Below the pieces are notes generated by a model. It had not been told where the DNA came from. It ran no database searches and saw only the letters and a program-made list of their open reading frames with translations. The position numbers were made by a program, and so were the translations under genes. 29,599 nt of DNA from DATAVB01 sp040414495 (GTDB lineage: Bacteria; Actinomycetota; Actinomycetes; Mycobacteriales; QHCD01): positions 1-29,599 of the forward strand of contig JBEDUI010000185.1 of the NCBI GenBank assembly GCA_040414495.1. Direction: 5' to 3'. Below are positions 1 to 8,094 of the stretch, piece by piece; the stretch's first letter is position 1; each line of letters begins with the position of its first letter.

Positions 1-542
1 GCGGCATCCACTGTGTGGCTCATCAAGAACCAGGCCGGCGAGGACTGCTGCGCCCAGGACAACATCGTCAGCGGGACGTAATAGGTGTTGCTGAGCAGGA
101 TGTTCTGGGTCAGCACGTCACCCAGCACCCCGCCGGCCGACAGATCGTGCAGCCGCCGGATCGCCGGATTCCACCGGTTCTCAAAGCCAACCAGACATTG
201 CACGCCGGCCGATTTCACCGCGTCCACAATGGCCTGCACGTCCGCTTCGCTTGTGGCCAAGGGCTTTTCCAGCAAGAGATGCAGCCCGGCCGCCGCGGCG
301 TCGACCGCCGCGTCGCGGTGCGCGAAATCCGGCGTCGCGACAATAAGCGCATCCACAGTGGACTGTCGGATCAACTCGCGGTGGTCACTGAACGCCGCGA
401 GTCCGAACTCGTCGGCAATTCGGTGCGCACGCTCCGGGTTGACATCGGACACCGCGACCACGTCGGCACCGGGATATCCCGCCAGCGATTGCGCGTACAT
501 CCTTCCGCGGATGCCGCCCCCGACGATGCCGACCTTGACCAC
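1..542 (-). CDS. Gfo/Idh/MocA-family NAD(P)-dependent oxidoreductase, N-terminal part (runs off left edge)
   Basis: About 180 N-terminal residues are visible. They begin with a Rossmann dinucleotide-binding segment (GIVGGGIRG, residues 5-13), with an acidic residue ending the second strand (VSD, Asp33). The family's EKP motif is at residues 92-94; its Lys is the usual catalytic or cofactor-contacting residue. Members oxidise or reduce sugars, inositols and related polyols. The substrate cannot be read from this half, because the C-terminal substrate domain is mostly outside the window. The start is GTG at 542, with GGAGG about four bases upstream. The gene diverges from a ROK-type repressor across a 187-bp gap holding a palindrome, which fits a sugar-responsive catabolic gene under local control. 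Family assignment is firm; the substrate is unknown. Confidence 0.9.
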   Translation of the reverse strand, partial: MVKVGIVGGGIRGRMYAQSLAGYPGADVVAVSDVNPERAHRIADEFGLAAFSDHRELIRQSTVDALIVATPDFAHRDAAVDAAAAGLHLLLEKPLATSEADVQAIVDAVKSAGVQCLVGFENRWNPAIRRLHDLSAGGVLGDVLTQNILLSNTYYVPLTMLSWAQQSSPAWFLMSHTVDA

Positions 543-576
543 GTGTCCTCCATCCAGGCGAACTACCATCACAGAG

Positions 577-615
577 TTGAGACGTATGTTTAGTATTCGT
601 ACTAACCTCTGTCAA
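577..615. promoter_or_regulatory. Divergent promoters with a shared palindromic operator
   Basis: A palindrome TTAGTA-TTCG-TACTAA lies at 590-605. On the minus strand, TTGACA (615-610) is followed after 17 bases by TAAACA (592-587), a candidate promoter for the oxidoreductase. On the plus strand, TTGAGA (577-582) is followed after 17 bases by TACTAA (600-605), a weaker candidate for the ROK gene. The palindrome therefore sits on the spacer or -10 of both. ROK repressors commonly bind A/T-rich inverted repeats of this kind. The likely reading is one operator that represses the dehydrogenase and autoregulates the repressor. The promoter calls rest on consensus matching only. Confidence 0.55.
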
Positions 616-729
616 GACTTGAGCGGAAATGGTTCCGAAGTAAGGAGAAAACGATCAAGCAAACGGCGGCGACAAGGCCGGTATATCGTTCGGCTGAACT
701 AACCGACGAGAGCCGAGCGTGAGGTGCGG

Positions 730-1992
730 ATGGCACGGACCACGCGCCCCGGCCGCGATGACCGGTCATCGACGCAGGCGGCAAGCGCGAACTCAACGGC
801 CACAGCGCCGAATGCCGGCAATGTCAACCGGGCCAGGATCGTGCAGGCGCTGTACGACATGGGCCCGCTCTCCCGGGCCGACCTGGCCCGGCTCACCGGC
901 TTCTCCCGCGCCACGATCGGAGCGGTGGTGCAGGGTCTGCTGGATGAGGGCGTGCTCAGCGAGGGCGCGACCCGGCCCAGCAGCGCGGCCGGCGGCAAAC
1001 CTTCTCGGCCACTGTGGTTCGCCCCCGACGCACAGCCGATCGCCGCGGTGCACCTGCTGCCCGGCTCGCTCGAGGCGGCGTTGATCAGCGCCGGCGGCGA
1101 ACTGCTGGCAACCACGCGACGTACCTATGCGGTCAGCTCGCCCCACGGCGCCGCCGCCACCGACAGCATCAAGGACGCGCTCAAAGAACTCCTGCCGCAA
1201 AGCCGGCAGACGCCGGTCGGCGTCGGCATCGCGGTCGGCGGCATGGTGGACACCGATACCGGGACGATCGTGCACATCGCGCTGGCGCCGGACCTGGACG
1301 GCCTGCCGATCGGGCCGATCGTGCGCGACACGTTCGAGCTACCAACCTGGATCGACCTGCATCCGCGGGTACAGGCGCTGGGCGACCGGTGGTTCGGCCA
1401 GGGTCGCGGGCACAGCAACTTCGCCTCGCTCTACACCGGCGAGGCGCTGGGCGTTGGCCTGGTCACCGGCGGCGTCGTGCACCGCGGCGCGGCCGGCTCC
1501 GGCGGCGAGATCGGACACTCGACCGTGCAACTCGGCGGGCGCCGGTGCCGGTGCGGCCGCTCGGGCTGCTGGGAGACGATCGCCACCATCACCTGGCTGC
1601 GCGAGGAGGCGATGCGCCTGGGCCTGCCCGGCGCCAGCGAGATGAGCGCCGGACCGCTGGCCCGGCTGACCGCGCGCCGGGAACCACACGCTGCCGAGCT
1701 CTTGGACCAGTACGCCCACAACCTGGCGGTCGGCATGGCGAATCTGCACCAGACGTTCGCGCCCGGGTTGTTCATCCTGCACGGCGATACGGTCGCCGGC
1801 GGCGAAGCGCTGCGGTCAGCCATCGAACGGCACCTGCACGCCGCGATCCCACCGCATCCGGCCGGTCCACCGCAGGTCGCGTTCACCACGCTCGACGACC
1901 ACGCGACGCTGCTGGGCGCGGCCGGGCTCGTACTGTCCTACTCGCTGGAAGTCGGCATCAGAGGCCGAGCAACGGCTCCAGGCCGACGGTGA
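730..1992 (+). CDS. ROK-family transcriptional repressor (non-kinase type)
   Basis: The protein is about 420 residues, normal for ROK regulators. A winged helix-turn-helix occupies roughly residues 30-85 (LSRADLARLTGFSRATIGAV is the HTH core), and the ROK sugar-binding fold follows. The ROK zinc site is intact (CRCGRSGCWE, near residues 273-282), as is the preceding GEIGH motif with its zinc-ligand His. Two kinase features are missing: there is no DxGxT phosphate loop at the start of the ROK domain, and the usual ENDA catalytic block reads DLHPRV. This is a regulator, not a sugar kinase. ATG at 730 is preferred because GAGG lies five bases upstream; an in-frame GTG at 724 is the alternative. 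It probably senses a sugar or sugar phosphate and controls the divergent dehydrogenase gene. Its last 35 bases overlap the 3' end of dapB. Confidence 0.9.
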   Translation: MARTTRPGRDDRSSTQAASANSTATAPNAGNVNRARIVQALYDMGPLSRADLARLTGFSRATIGAVVQGLLDEGVLSEGATRPSSAAGGKPSRPLWFAPDAQPIAAVHLLPGSLEAALISAGGELLATTRRTYAVSSPHGAAATDSIKDALKELLPQSRQTPVGVGIAVGGMVDTDTGTIVHIALAPDLDGLPIGPIVRDTFELPTWIDLHPRVQALGDRWFGQGRGHSNFASLYTGEALGVGLVTGGVVHRGAAGSGGEIGHSTVQLGGRRCRCGRSGCWETIATITWLREEAMRLGLPGASEMSAGPLARLTARREPHAAELLDQYAHNLAVGMANLHQTFAPGLFILHGDTVAGGEALRSAIERHLHAAIPPHPAGPPQVAFTTLDDHATLLGAAGLVLSYSLEVGIRGRATAPGRR

Positions 1993-2698
1993 GTCCGGGC
2001 CGGTCCAGCACCGACCGGACCGCCAGCAGCACACCTGGCATGAACGAGGCCCGGTCGTACGAGTCGTGCCGGAGGGTCAGCGTCTCCCCGGCGGTCCCGA
2101 ACAGAACCTCCTGATGGGCGACCAGCCCGGAGAGCCGGACCGAGTGCACCGGAACGCCGGAGACCGACGCGCCCCGGGCCCCCTCCATCGCGGTCGTCGT
2201 AGCGTCCGGCGCCGGATCCAGACCCTCGCGCGCCGAAGCAATGAGCTCAGCGGTACGGATCGCCGTACCACTGGGCGCATCGACCTTGCGCGGGTGATGC
2301 AGCTCGATCACCTCGGCCGACTCGAAGAACCGCGCCGCCTGCTGGGCGAAATGCATGATAAGCACCGCGCCGATGGCGAAGTTGGGGGCGACGATCACGC
2401 CCAGCTCCGGGGTTTCAGCCAGCCAACTCTCCACAGTGGACAGCTTGGTCTGGTCGAACCCGCTGGTACCCACGACCACGTTGATTCCGGCATCAAGGCA
2501 CCACCGGACGTTGTCCATCACGGCGTCGGGATGGGTGAAATCAACGACGACCTGAGCATCGGACAGAGCCGACCGCGAATCGTCCGCGTCCACCGCAGCG
2601 ACCAGTGCGAGGTCGTCCGCTCCTTCGACCGCGCGGCAAGCCTCGCCGCCCATCCGACCGCGAGCGCCCAGCACGCCGACCCGGATCCGACTGCTCAC
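1958..2698 (-). CDS. dapB: 4-hydroxy-tetrahydrodipicolinate reductase
   Basis: This enzyme makes tetrahydrodipicolinate with NAD(P)H in the diaminopimelate/lysine pathway, which supplies peptidoglycan cross-links. The 246-residue protein has the nucleotide-binding motif GARGRMG (residues 11-17), DFTHP near 53-57, the GTSG loop near 77-80, and the catalytic/substrate block HHPRKVDAPSGTA (134-146), with His134 and Lys138 as the expected catalytic residues. The start is GTG at 2698. Its GTG overlaps the TGA of the upstream M16 protease gene (GTGA), so the two are probably translationally coupled. An upstream in-frame extension to 2764 exists but would lie inside the protease gene and is not needed for the fold. 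The 3' end overlaps the convergent ROK gene by 35 bp. Confidence 0.96.
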   Translation of the reverse strand: MSSRIRVGVLGARGRMGGEACRAVEGADDLALVAAVDADDSRSALSDAQVVVDFTHPDAVMDNVRWCLDAGINVVVGTSGFDQTKLSTVESWLAETPELGVIVAPNFAIGAVLIMHFAQQAARFFESAEVIELHHPRKVDAPSGTAIRTAELIASAREGLDPAPDATTTAMEGARGASVSGVPVHSVRLSGLVAHQEVLFGTAGETLTLRHDSYDRASFMPGVLLAVRSVLDRPGLTVGLEPLLGL

Positions 2699-4041
2699 TG
2701 CGCCATCCTCTCCACGATGTGGTCGAAGTCGTGTTCGGCGAACGGCCCGACGACAGACAGACACATCGGCCGTTTCAGTACGTCGGCGGCGACCGCTCGT
2801 ATCGCCTCGCCGTCGACCGCGTCGACCTTGGCCAGCAGCTCGTCGATGTCGAGCACCTCGCCGTAGGACAGCTCGCTCTTGCCCAGCCGGGTCATCCGGG
2901 ACTCAGCATCCTCCATGCCCAGTACGAGCCCACCCCGGATCTGTCCCTTGCCGCGGGCGATCTCGTCCTCGTGCAGACCATTCGCGGCGATCTCGGCCAA
3001 CTGGTCGGTGACGATCGTCAGCACCTCATCGGCCTTGCCCGGCTGGCAGCCGGCGTAAATCCCGAACACGCCGGTATTCACGTGGTGCGCGGCGAACGAA
3101 TAGATCGCGTACACCAGTCCGCGCTTCTCCCTTACCTCCTGGAAAAGCCGCGAGCTGGCGCCACCGCCGAGCGCGGTCGACAGGACCGAGAGGGCGAACC
3201 GCCGCTCGTCGGACCGGGCCAGACCACGCATGCCGACCATCAGGTGCGCCTGCTCGGTGCTCCGGTTCAGCACCCGTACGGGCTGCACTGGGCGGCGGCC
3301 GTTCAACTCCGGTCCCTGCCGCAGCGGTGCTGGCGAGACGTCTCCGGTCAGCCGGTCGCCGAACGCGGCACTGACCTGCCGGACCACGTCATCATGATCG
3401 AGCCGACCCGCGGCCGCTACGACCATGATCGGCAGCGTGTAGCGGCGGCGGTAGTACCCGGCGATCTGGTCGCGGCCGATCGACTCGATGCTCTGCGTCG
3501 AACCGATCACCGGGCGACCGAGCGGGCTGTCCCCGAACATCGCCTCGTTGAACAGCTCGTACAGCGCGTCGCTCGGATCGTCGTCGCGCATCGCGATCTC
3601 TTCGAGGATGACGCCGCGTTCGCCCTCGACGTCGGCCGGCGCGATGAGCGCGTCGTTGATCACGTCGCAGACCACGTCCACCGCCAGCGGCAGATCCTCG
3701 GCCAGCACGTGCGCGTAGTAGCAGGTGTGTTCCTTGGTGGTGAACGCGTTCAGATCACCGCCGACACCTTCCAGCGTGGCCGAGATCTCCAACGCGTTAC
3801 GCCGGCTGGTTCCCTTGAACAGCAGGTGTTCCAGGTAGTGCGAGGCACCGGCCAGGGCCGGCGTCTCATCGATCGACCCGACGCCGACCCAGACCCCGAA
3901 CGACGCCGCCCGCGAGCCGGGCATCGACTCGGTGATGACCCGCAGGCCACCGGGCAGGACCGAACGGCGGACGGTACCACCGTCGGCCCCGACCGAGAGC
4001 GTGCGAGTCGAGCCGACCGCCCGGCCGGCGTCGCGCGCCAA
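2695..4041 (-). CDS. M16-family zinc metallopeptidase (processing-protease-like)
   Basis: The 448-residue protein has the inverted zinc motif HYLEH at residues 68-72 and the distal zinc-ligand Glu (ILEEI, about Glu148) 76 residues later. The first M16 domain therefore looks catalytically competent. The second, inactive-type M16 domain fills the C-terminal half (EQAHLMVGMRG onwards). There is no signal peptide, so it is probably cytoplasmic. Actinomycetes and Bacillus keep an M16 gene just downstream of pnp; its natural substrate is not well defined. The start must be TTG at 4041, because an in-frame stop lies two codons upstream and no ATG or GTG follows before the conserved region. Its initiation three bases after the pnp stop suggests translational reinitiation. 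It ends in a GTGA overlap with dapB. Confidence 0.93.
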   Translation of the reverse strand: MARDAGRAVGSTRTLSVGADGGTVRRSVLPGGLRVITESMPGSRAASFGVWVGVGSIDETPALAGASHYLEHLLFKGTSRRNALEISATLEGVGGDLNAFTTKEHTCYYAHVLAEDLPLAVDVVCDVINDALIAPADVEGERGVILEEIAMRDDDPSDALYELFNEAMFGDSPLGRPVIGSTQSIESIGRDQIAGYYRRRYTLPIMVVAAAGRLDHDDVVRQVSAAFGDRLTGDVSPAPLRQGPELNGRRPVQPVRVLNRSTEQAHLMVGMRGLARSDERRFALSVLSTALGGGASSRLFQEVREKRGLVYAIYSFAAHHVNTGVFGIYAGCQPGKADEVLTIVTDQLAEIAANGLHEDEIARGKGQIRGGLVLGMEDAESRMTRLGKSELSYGEVLDIDELLAKVDAVDGEAIRAVAADVLKRPMCLSVVGPFAEHDFDHIVERMAQ

Positions 4042-4044
4042 GAC

Positions 4045-6291
4045 CTAGCTCGCCGGAGTGGCGTCGGCCTTCTCGGCCGAAGCCGAGTCGCCCGAGCCTT
4101 CTTCGGTCGACTCGACCGGGATCAGGCTGATCTTGCCGCGAGCGTCGATGTCGGTGATCTCCACCTGCAGCTTGTCGCCGACGTTGACCGCGTCCTCGAC
4201 CTTGGCCAGCCGCTTGCCCTTCGGACCCAGCTTGCTGATGTGGACGAGGCCGTCGCGGCCGGGCAGCAGCGAGACGAACGCGCCGAACGCGGTCGTCTTG
4301 ACCACCGTGCCCAGGAACCGCTCGCCGGTCTGCGGCATGTGCGGGTTGGCGATCGCATTGATCCGCTCCACCGCCGCGGCCGCCGCCACCCCGTCCTCGG
4401 CGCCGACGTAGATCGTGCCGTCGTCCTCGATCGTGATGTTGGCGCCGGTGTCGTCCTGGATGCCGTTGATCGTCTTGCCCTTGGGCCCGATCAGCTCGCC
4501 GATCTTGTCGACCGGGATGTGCAGGGTCTGGATCCGCGGGGCGTACGGCGACATCTCGTCCGGACCGTCAATCGCCTCGAGCATCACGTCCAGAATGTGC
4601 AGCCGCGCGTCCTTGGCCTGCTTGAGCGCACCGGCCAGCACGTCGGAGGGGATGCCGTCCAGCTTGGTGTCCAGCTGCAGGGCGGTCACGAACTCCTTGG
4701 TGCCGGCGACCTTGAAGTCCATGTCGCCGTAGGCGTCCTCGGCCCCGAGGATGTCGGTCAGCGCGACGTATTGAACGGCGCCGTCGGCCCCATCCACGGT
4801 GTCCGAAACCAGGCCCATCGCGATGCCGGCGACCGGCGCCTTCAGCGGCACACCGGCGTTCCACAGCGACATGGTCGAGGCGCACACCGAACCCATCGAC
4901 GTAGAGCCGTTGGAGCCGATCGCCTCGGACACCTGACGGATCGCGTACGGGAACTCCTCCTTGCTGGGGAGCACCGGCACCAAGGCGCGCTCAGCCAGCG
5001 CACCGTGGCCGATCTCGCGCCGCTTGGGGGAGCCGACCCGGCCGGTCTCACCGGTGGAGTACGGCGGGAAGTTGTAGTTGTGCATGTACCGCTTGGTCGT
5101 GTCCTCGGCCAGGGTCAGGCCGACCCGCTGCTCCATCGAGAGCATGGCCAGCGTGGTGACGCCCAGGATCTGGGTCTCGCCGCGCTCGAACAGGGATGAG
5201 CCGTGCGCCCGCGGGATCAGCTCGACCTCGGCCGCGAGGCGGCGGATGTCGGTGACGGCGCGGCCGTCGATCCGGACCCGGTCGCGCAGGATCCGCTGGC
5301 GGACCAGCTTCTTGGTCAGGGCACGGTAGGCGCCGCTGATCTCCTTCTCGCGGCCGGCGAACTGCTCGGCCAACTGCTCCTTGGCTACGGCCTTGATCCG
5401 GTCGAGCTCGTTCTCCCGCTCCTGCTTACCGGCGATGGTGAGCGCGGCGGCCAACTCGTCGGTGACGGCCGCGGCGACGGCCGCGTACGTGTCGTCCTCG
5501 TAGTCGGGGAAGACCGGGAACTCGGCGGTCGGCTTGGCCGCCGCGGCGGCCAGCTCGGCCTGCGCGTCGCACAGGACCTTGATGAACGGCTTGGCCGCCT
5601 CCAGACCTTGCGCCACAACCTCCTCGGTCGGCGCGGTGGCCCCGCCGGCGATCAGCGCGACGGTGTCGTCGGTGGCCTCGGCCTCGACCATCATGATCGC
5701 GACGTCGCCATCGGGCAGCGTCCGGCCGGCCACGACCATGTTGAACGTCGCCTGCTTGAGCTGCTCGGCGTTCGGGAACGCGATCCACTGGCCCTCGACC
5801 AGCGCGACCCGGGTGCCGCCGACCGGCCCGGTGAAGGGCAGCCCGGCCAGCTGGGTGGAGATGCCGGCGGCGTTGATCGCCAGCACGTCGTAGAACTCGC
5901 CCGGCTTGAGCGACAGAACGGTTTCCACGACCTGGACCTCGTTGCGCAGGCCCTTGACGAACGACGGCCGCAGCGGGCGGTCGATGAGCCGGCAGGTCAG
6001 GATCGCGTCCTGGCTGGGCCGGCCTTCGCGACGGAAGACGGACCCGGGGATCTTGCCCGCGGCGTAGGCCCGCTCCTCCACGTCGACGGTCAGTGGGAAG
6101 AAGTCGAACTGGTCCTTCGGGGCCTTCGACGCGGTCGTGGTGGAGAGCACCATCGTCTCGTCGTCGAGGTAGGCCACGGCCGAACCGCCGGCCTGCTTGG
6201 CCAGGCGTCCGGTTTCGAACCGGATGGTACGGGTGCCGAAGCTCCCGTTGTCGATGATTGCTGTTGATTCGTGAACGGTGTTGTCAGACAC
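4045..6291 (-). CDS. pnp: Polynucleotide phosphorylase (polyribonucleotide nucleotidyltransferase / GpsI)
   Basis: This is the phosphorolytic 3'-5' exoribonuclease of RNA decay. In actinomycetes the enzyme can also add 3' tails. The 748-residue protein carries two RNase PH folds separated by the all-alpha linker, then a KH domain (VDKIGELIGPKGKTI region) and an S1 domain (GTVVKTTAFGAFVSLLPGRDG region), the full family architecture. The N-terminus after GTG 6291 (SDNTVHESTAIIDNGSFG) matches how actinobacterial homologues begin. An ATG at 6303 is possible but leaves AAAGG directly against the start codon. The gene follows rpsO in the conserved rpsO-pnp order, with a strong hairpin between them. 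Its TAG stop is in the same frame as the next gene, with a single codon between the stop and that gene's TTG start. Confidence 0.97.
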   Translation of the reverse strand: MSDNTVHESTAIIDNGSFGTRTIRFETGRLAKQAGGSAVAYLDDETMVLSTTTASKAPKDQFDFFPLTVDVEERAYAAGKIPGSVFRREGRPSQDAILTCRLIDRPLRPSFVKGLRNEVQVVETVLSLKPGEFYDVLAINAAGISTQLAGLPFTGPVGGTRVALVEGQWIAFPNAEQLKQATFNMVVAGRTLPDGDVAIMMVEAEATDDTVALIAGGATAPTEEVVAQGLEAAKPFIKVLCDAQAELAAAAAKPTAEFPVFPDYEDDTYAAVAAAVTDELAAALTIAGKQERENELDRIKAVAKEQLAEQFAGREKEISGAYRALTKKLVRQRILRDRVRIDGRAVTDIRRLAAEVELIPRAHGSSLFERGETQILGVTTLAMLSMEQRVGLTLAEDTTKRYMHNYNFPPYSTGETGRVGSPKRREIGHGALAERALVPVLPSKEEFPYAIRQVSEAIGSNGSTSMGSVCASTMSLWNAGVPLKAPVAGIAMGLVSDTVDGADGAVQYVALTDILGAEDAYGDMDFKVAGTKEFVTALQLDTKLDGIPSDVLAGALKQAKDARLHILDVMLEAIDGPDEMSPYAPRIQTLHIPVDKIGELIGPKGKTINGIQDDTGANITIEDDGTIYVGAEDGVAAAAAVERINAIANPHMPQTGERFLGTVVKTTAFGAFVSLLPGRDGLVHISKLGPKGKRLAKVEDAVNVGDKLQVEITDIDARGKISLIPVESTEEGSGDSASAEKADATPAS

Positions 6292-6490
6292 GTGCTGACG
6301 CATCCTTTCGTCTGCGGGCCCGTGTCCGCCGTCTGCTGCCTGTCCGACAGTGCCGGTCTTCGATCGAAGCCCCCGGGTTCGGTGGATGTGCACCGTGGTT
6401 TCCGTGAGCCACTACCGAGGACCGGCCGCAGGCGATTCGCTCCGAGTCGAGCGCGGCTGGCTCGGGCCCTGCTGGTGAGCTAATACGAGC

Positions 6491-6518
6491 GAGGGGAGCG
6501 GCCGTTGCCGCTCCCCTC
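6491..6518 (-). terminator. rpsO-pnp intergenic hairpin
   Basis: A perfect 12-bp stem (GAGGGGAGCGGC / GCCGCTCCCCTC) closes a four-base loop seven bases beyond the rpsO stop codon. There is no T-run on the minus strand (GCTCGTATT follows), so it may be a leaky terminator or an RNA-processing and stability element, not a full stop. In other bacteria the rpsO-pnp gap carries structures through which pnp expression is attenuated or autoregulated by RNase cleavage. The placement fits, but the mechanism here is inferred. Confidence 0.7.
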
Positions 6519-6524
6519 CGGGAA

Positions 6525-6794
6525 CTACCTCCGCAGTCCGAGGCGCTCGATGAGCGCCCGGTATCGGTTGATGTCCGTCCGCTGCAGGTACTTCAGCAGC
6601 CGGCGACGGCGACCGACCAGCAGCAGCAGTCCGCGGCGGCTGTGGTGATCATGCTTGTGCACCTTCAGGTGCTCGGTGAGGTCCGCGATGCGCTTGGACA
6701 GCATCGCCACCTGCACCTCGGGCGACCCGGTGTCGCCCTCGCCGGTGGCGTGGTCGGAAATGATCTGCTTCTTGGTATCGCTTGCGAGCGGCAC
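6525..6794 (-). CDS. rpsO: 30S ribosomal protein S15
   Basis: The protein is 89 residues, the standard S15 length. It carries the characteristic DTGSPEVQVAMLSKRI segment, HKHDHHSRRGLL, which contacts the 16S rRNA three-way junction, and a GRRRRLLKYL stretch before the terminal helix. S15 binds early in 30S assembly and organises the central domain. The start is GTG at 6794, preceded by GGGAG four bases upstream. It heads the rpsO-pnp-M16-dapB set. The roughly 140 bp between its start and the mobile element at 6937 must hold its promoter and leader, including a 9-bp direct repeat (GTCACGCGG twice, near 6819-6841). Confidence 0.98.
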   Translation of the reverse strand: MPLASDTKKQIISDHATGEGDTGSPEVQVAMLSKRIADLTEHLKVHKHDHHSRRGLLLLVGRRRRLLKYLQRTDINRYRALIERLGLRR

Positions 6795-6936
6795 TGGTCT
6801 CCCTGGTCGGTTGTGTGTGTCACGCGGTCTTCGTCACGCGGACAGACGGACACTGCCGATTGGTTCGGCGGCCCACAGTGTACCCGTGGCCGTGGATGCG
6901 CGGCGAATCGAGGCCGCTACGGCGGGTCGTGTGTCT

Positions 6937-7127
6937 AGGGCGTGTCTCTTAAATCCTGGCCGTCGCGAGCGGTGATCCAGGCGGCGGTCCGGCAAGGCAG
7001 CCCGGGTGCGGGTGTCCCGCAAGGCGGAGGAGGAGCCGATACCGGTGTTGTATCGGCGACGACGACAACGCCGCCGGTCGTCGTCTGGGCGCCGCGCAGC
7101 AGGCCGAGGATTTAAGAGACACGCCCT
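6937..7127. mobile_element. MITE-like element, copy 1 (21-bp perfect terminal inverted repeats)
   Basis: The ends at 6937-6957 and 7107-7127 are perfect 21-bp inverted repeats beginning AGGGCGTGTCTCTTAA. The 191-bp body has no convincing transposase. An 84-bp block (6988-7071) is identical to 15094-15177 in copy 2, and both copies also share GGGCGCCGCGCAGCAGGC near one end. The shared block contains two small hairpins, GCGGG-TGT-CCCGC and GCCGATAC / GTATCGGC. No target-site duplication is obvious. The element lies 14 bp beyond the yciI-like stop codon and upstream of rpsO. It is most simply a non-autonomous transposon or insertion-sequence remnant. A structured RNA embedded in a repeat is the alternative. 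Confidence 0.75.
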
Positions 7128-7140
7128 GACGCGACAAAGA

Positions 7141-7575
7141 CTAAGCAGAGCCGGGGTGCTGCTTGGCCACCTCGGCCCGCAGTCGCTCCTCGGTCTCCAG
7201 GATCTCGGCCGGGACTTCACCGGCGAAGTCCTCGGCGTCGAACACCTGCCGCAGCTGGAGATCAAAGCCGGGCTCGAACGGCGCCCGCCGGGCCCATTCG
7301 ATCGCCTCTTCCTTCGAGCGGACCTGAATGATCCAGTAACCGGCGATGAGCTCCTTGGCCTCGGTGAACGGTCCGTCGATCACGCTCGACTGCCCGTTCT
7401 CCCCGAACCGGATCAGCGCACCCTTCGACGTCGGATGCAACCCGTCGGCGGCCAACAGCACGCCGGCCTTCACCAGCTCCTCGTTGTAGCGGTTCATCGC
7501 CTCGAAAACCTCAGGGCCAGGCATCTGACCGGCCTCGGACCGCTCATCGGCCGGAACCATCATCATGAAACGCAT
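7141..7575 (-). CDS. YCII/DGPF-domain protein
   Basis: The 144-residue protein has the YCII-domain layout: an MRFMMMV strand at the start, then DGPFTEAKE (residues 67-75), the hallmark of the DGPF branch, followed by GYWIIQV. This dimeric ferredoxin-like fold is widespread in actinobacteria, often next to ECF sigma-factor genes, and its biochemical role is mostly unknown. No sigma factor is adjacent here. The start is ATG at 7575 with AGGGG about five bases upstream; an upstream in-frame extension to 7632 lacks family similarity. The gene ends 14 bp from mobile-element copy 1. Confidence 0.9.
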   Translation of the reverse strand: MRFMMMVPADERSEAGQMPGPEVFEAMNRYNEELVKAGVLLAADGLHPTSKGALIRFGENGQSSVIDGPFTEAKELIAGYWIIQVRSKEEAIEWARRAPFEPGFDLQLRQVFDAEDFAGEVPAEILETEERLRAEVAKQHPGSA

Positions 7576-8094
7576 AGCGTCCCCTTCATCTTCGGCCGGC
7601 TGGTGCCGGCCTCCTATCAACGCGTCGAACACCGCAGCGGCGTATCGACACGGTCCCAGAACATTTTTCCGCCGTACAAGTCCTGGACAAAACGGTGGAA
7701 AAGGGTTGCGCTACGAGACTCGCCCAACCGGACAGTCTGTGCCCAGTGGAGCAAACAGGCCCGGGCGTGAGAAAACGACACCGCCCAGTGTATGTCCACA
7801 ATGGACTTTTGACTGTCAGCGCCGATGCCGGCCGGACCAATTCCGGCACATCTCCGCGCTAAAGGTTTCTTGAATTAACCGCGCGCGGCGCGAGAAATAT
7901 GCTGTCAAGCGATTAGGCGTGTCATCCCTGGTCTTGACGCCAGGAGCCGCAAGATTAAGGATATCTACTCGGCTTGATCGAATACGTACCGAGATCCTCG
8001 GGCGCGTTCGACTGAATGGTTTGGCTCGGTTCGGTGGGGAAGTCGGGGCCGGTCGCTCCGATCCTCGCCATTCGCGGATGGGTCGAGACTCGGG
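7576..8094. other. Non-coding interval (519 bp) with the leader of the secreted deacetylase gene
   Basis: None of the open frames here reads like a protein. The stretch is more A/T-rich than its neighbours. A possible plus-strand promoter is TTGACG at 7934-7939 with TAAGGA at 7956-7961 (16-base spacing), which would give a leader of about 130 bases for the gene at 8095. No clear riboswitch or terminator is visible. The promoter call is weak. Confidence 0.4.

Noticed and set aside
2605..5199. Very long open frame on the plus strand opposite dapB, the M16 gene and pnp
   Set aside because: Its translation is Arg/His/Gly-rich low-complexity with no family signature. It is the antisense of three highly conserved genes, and long empty antisense frames are expected at this GC content.
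6938..7137. Short open frames inside the MITE-like elements as transposase remnants
   Set aside because: All frames are open by GC bias, differ in length between the copies, and show no DDE or other transposase motif.
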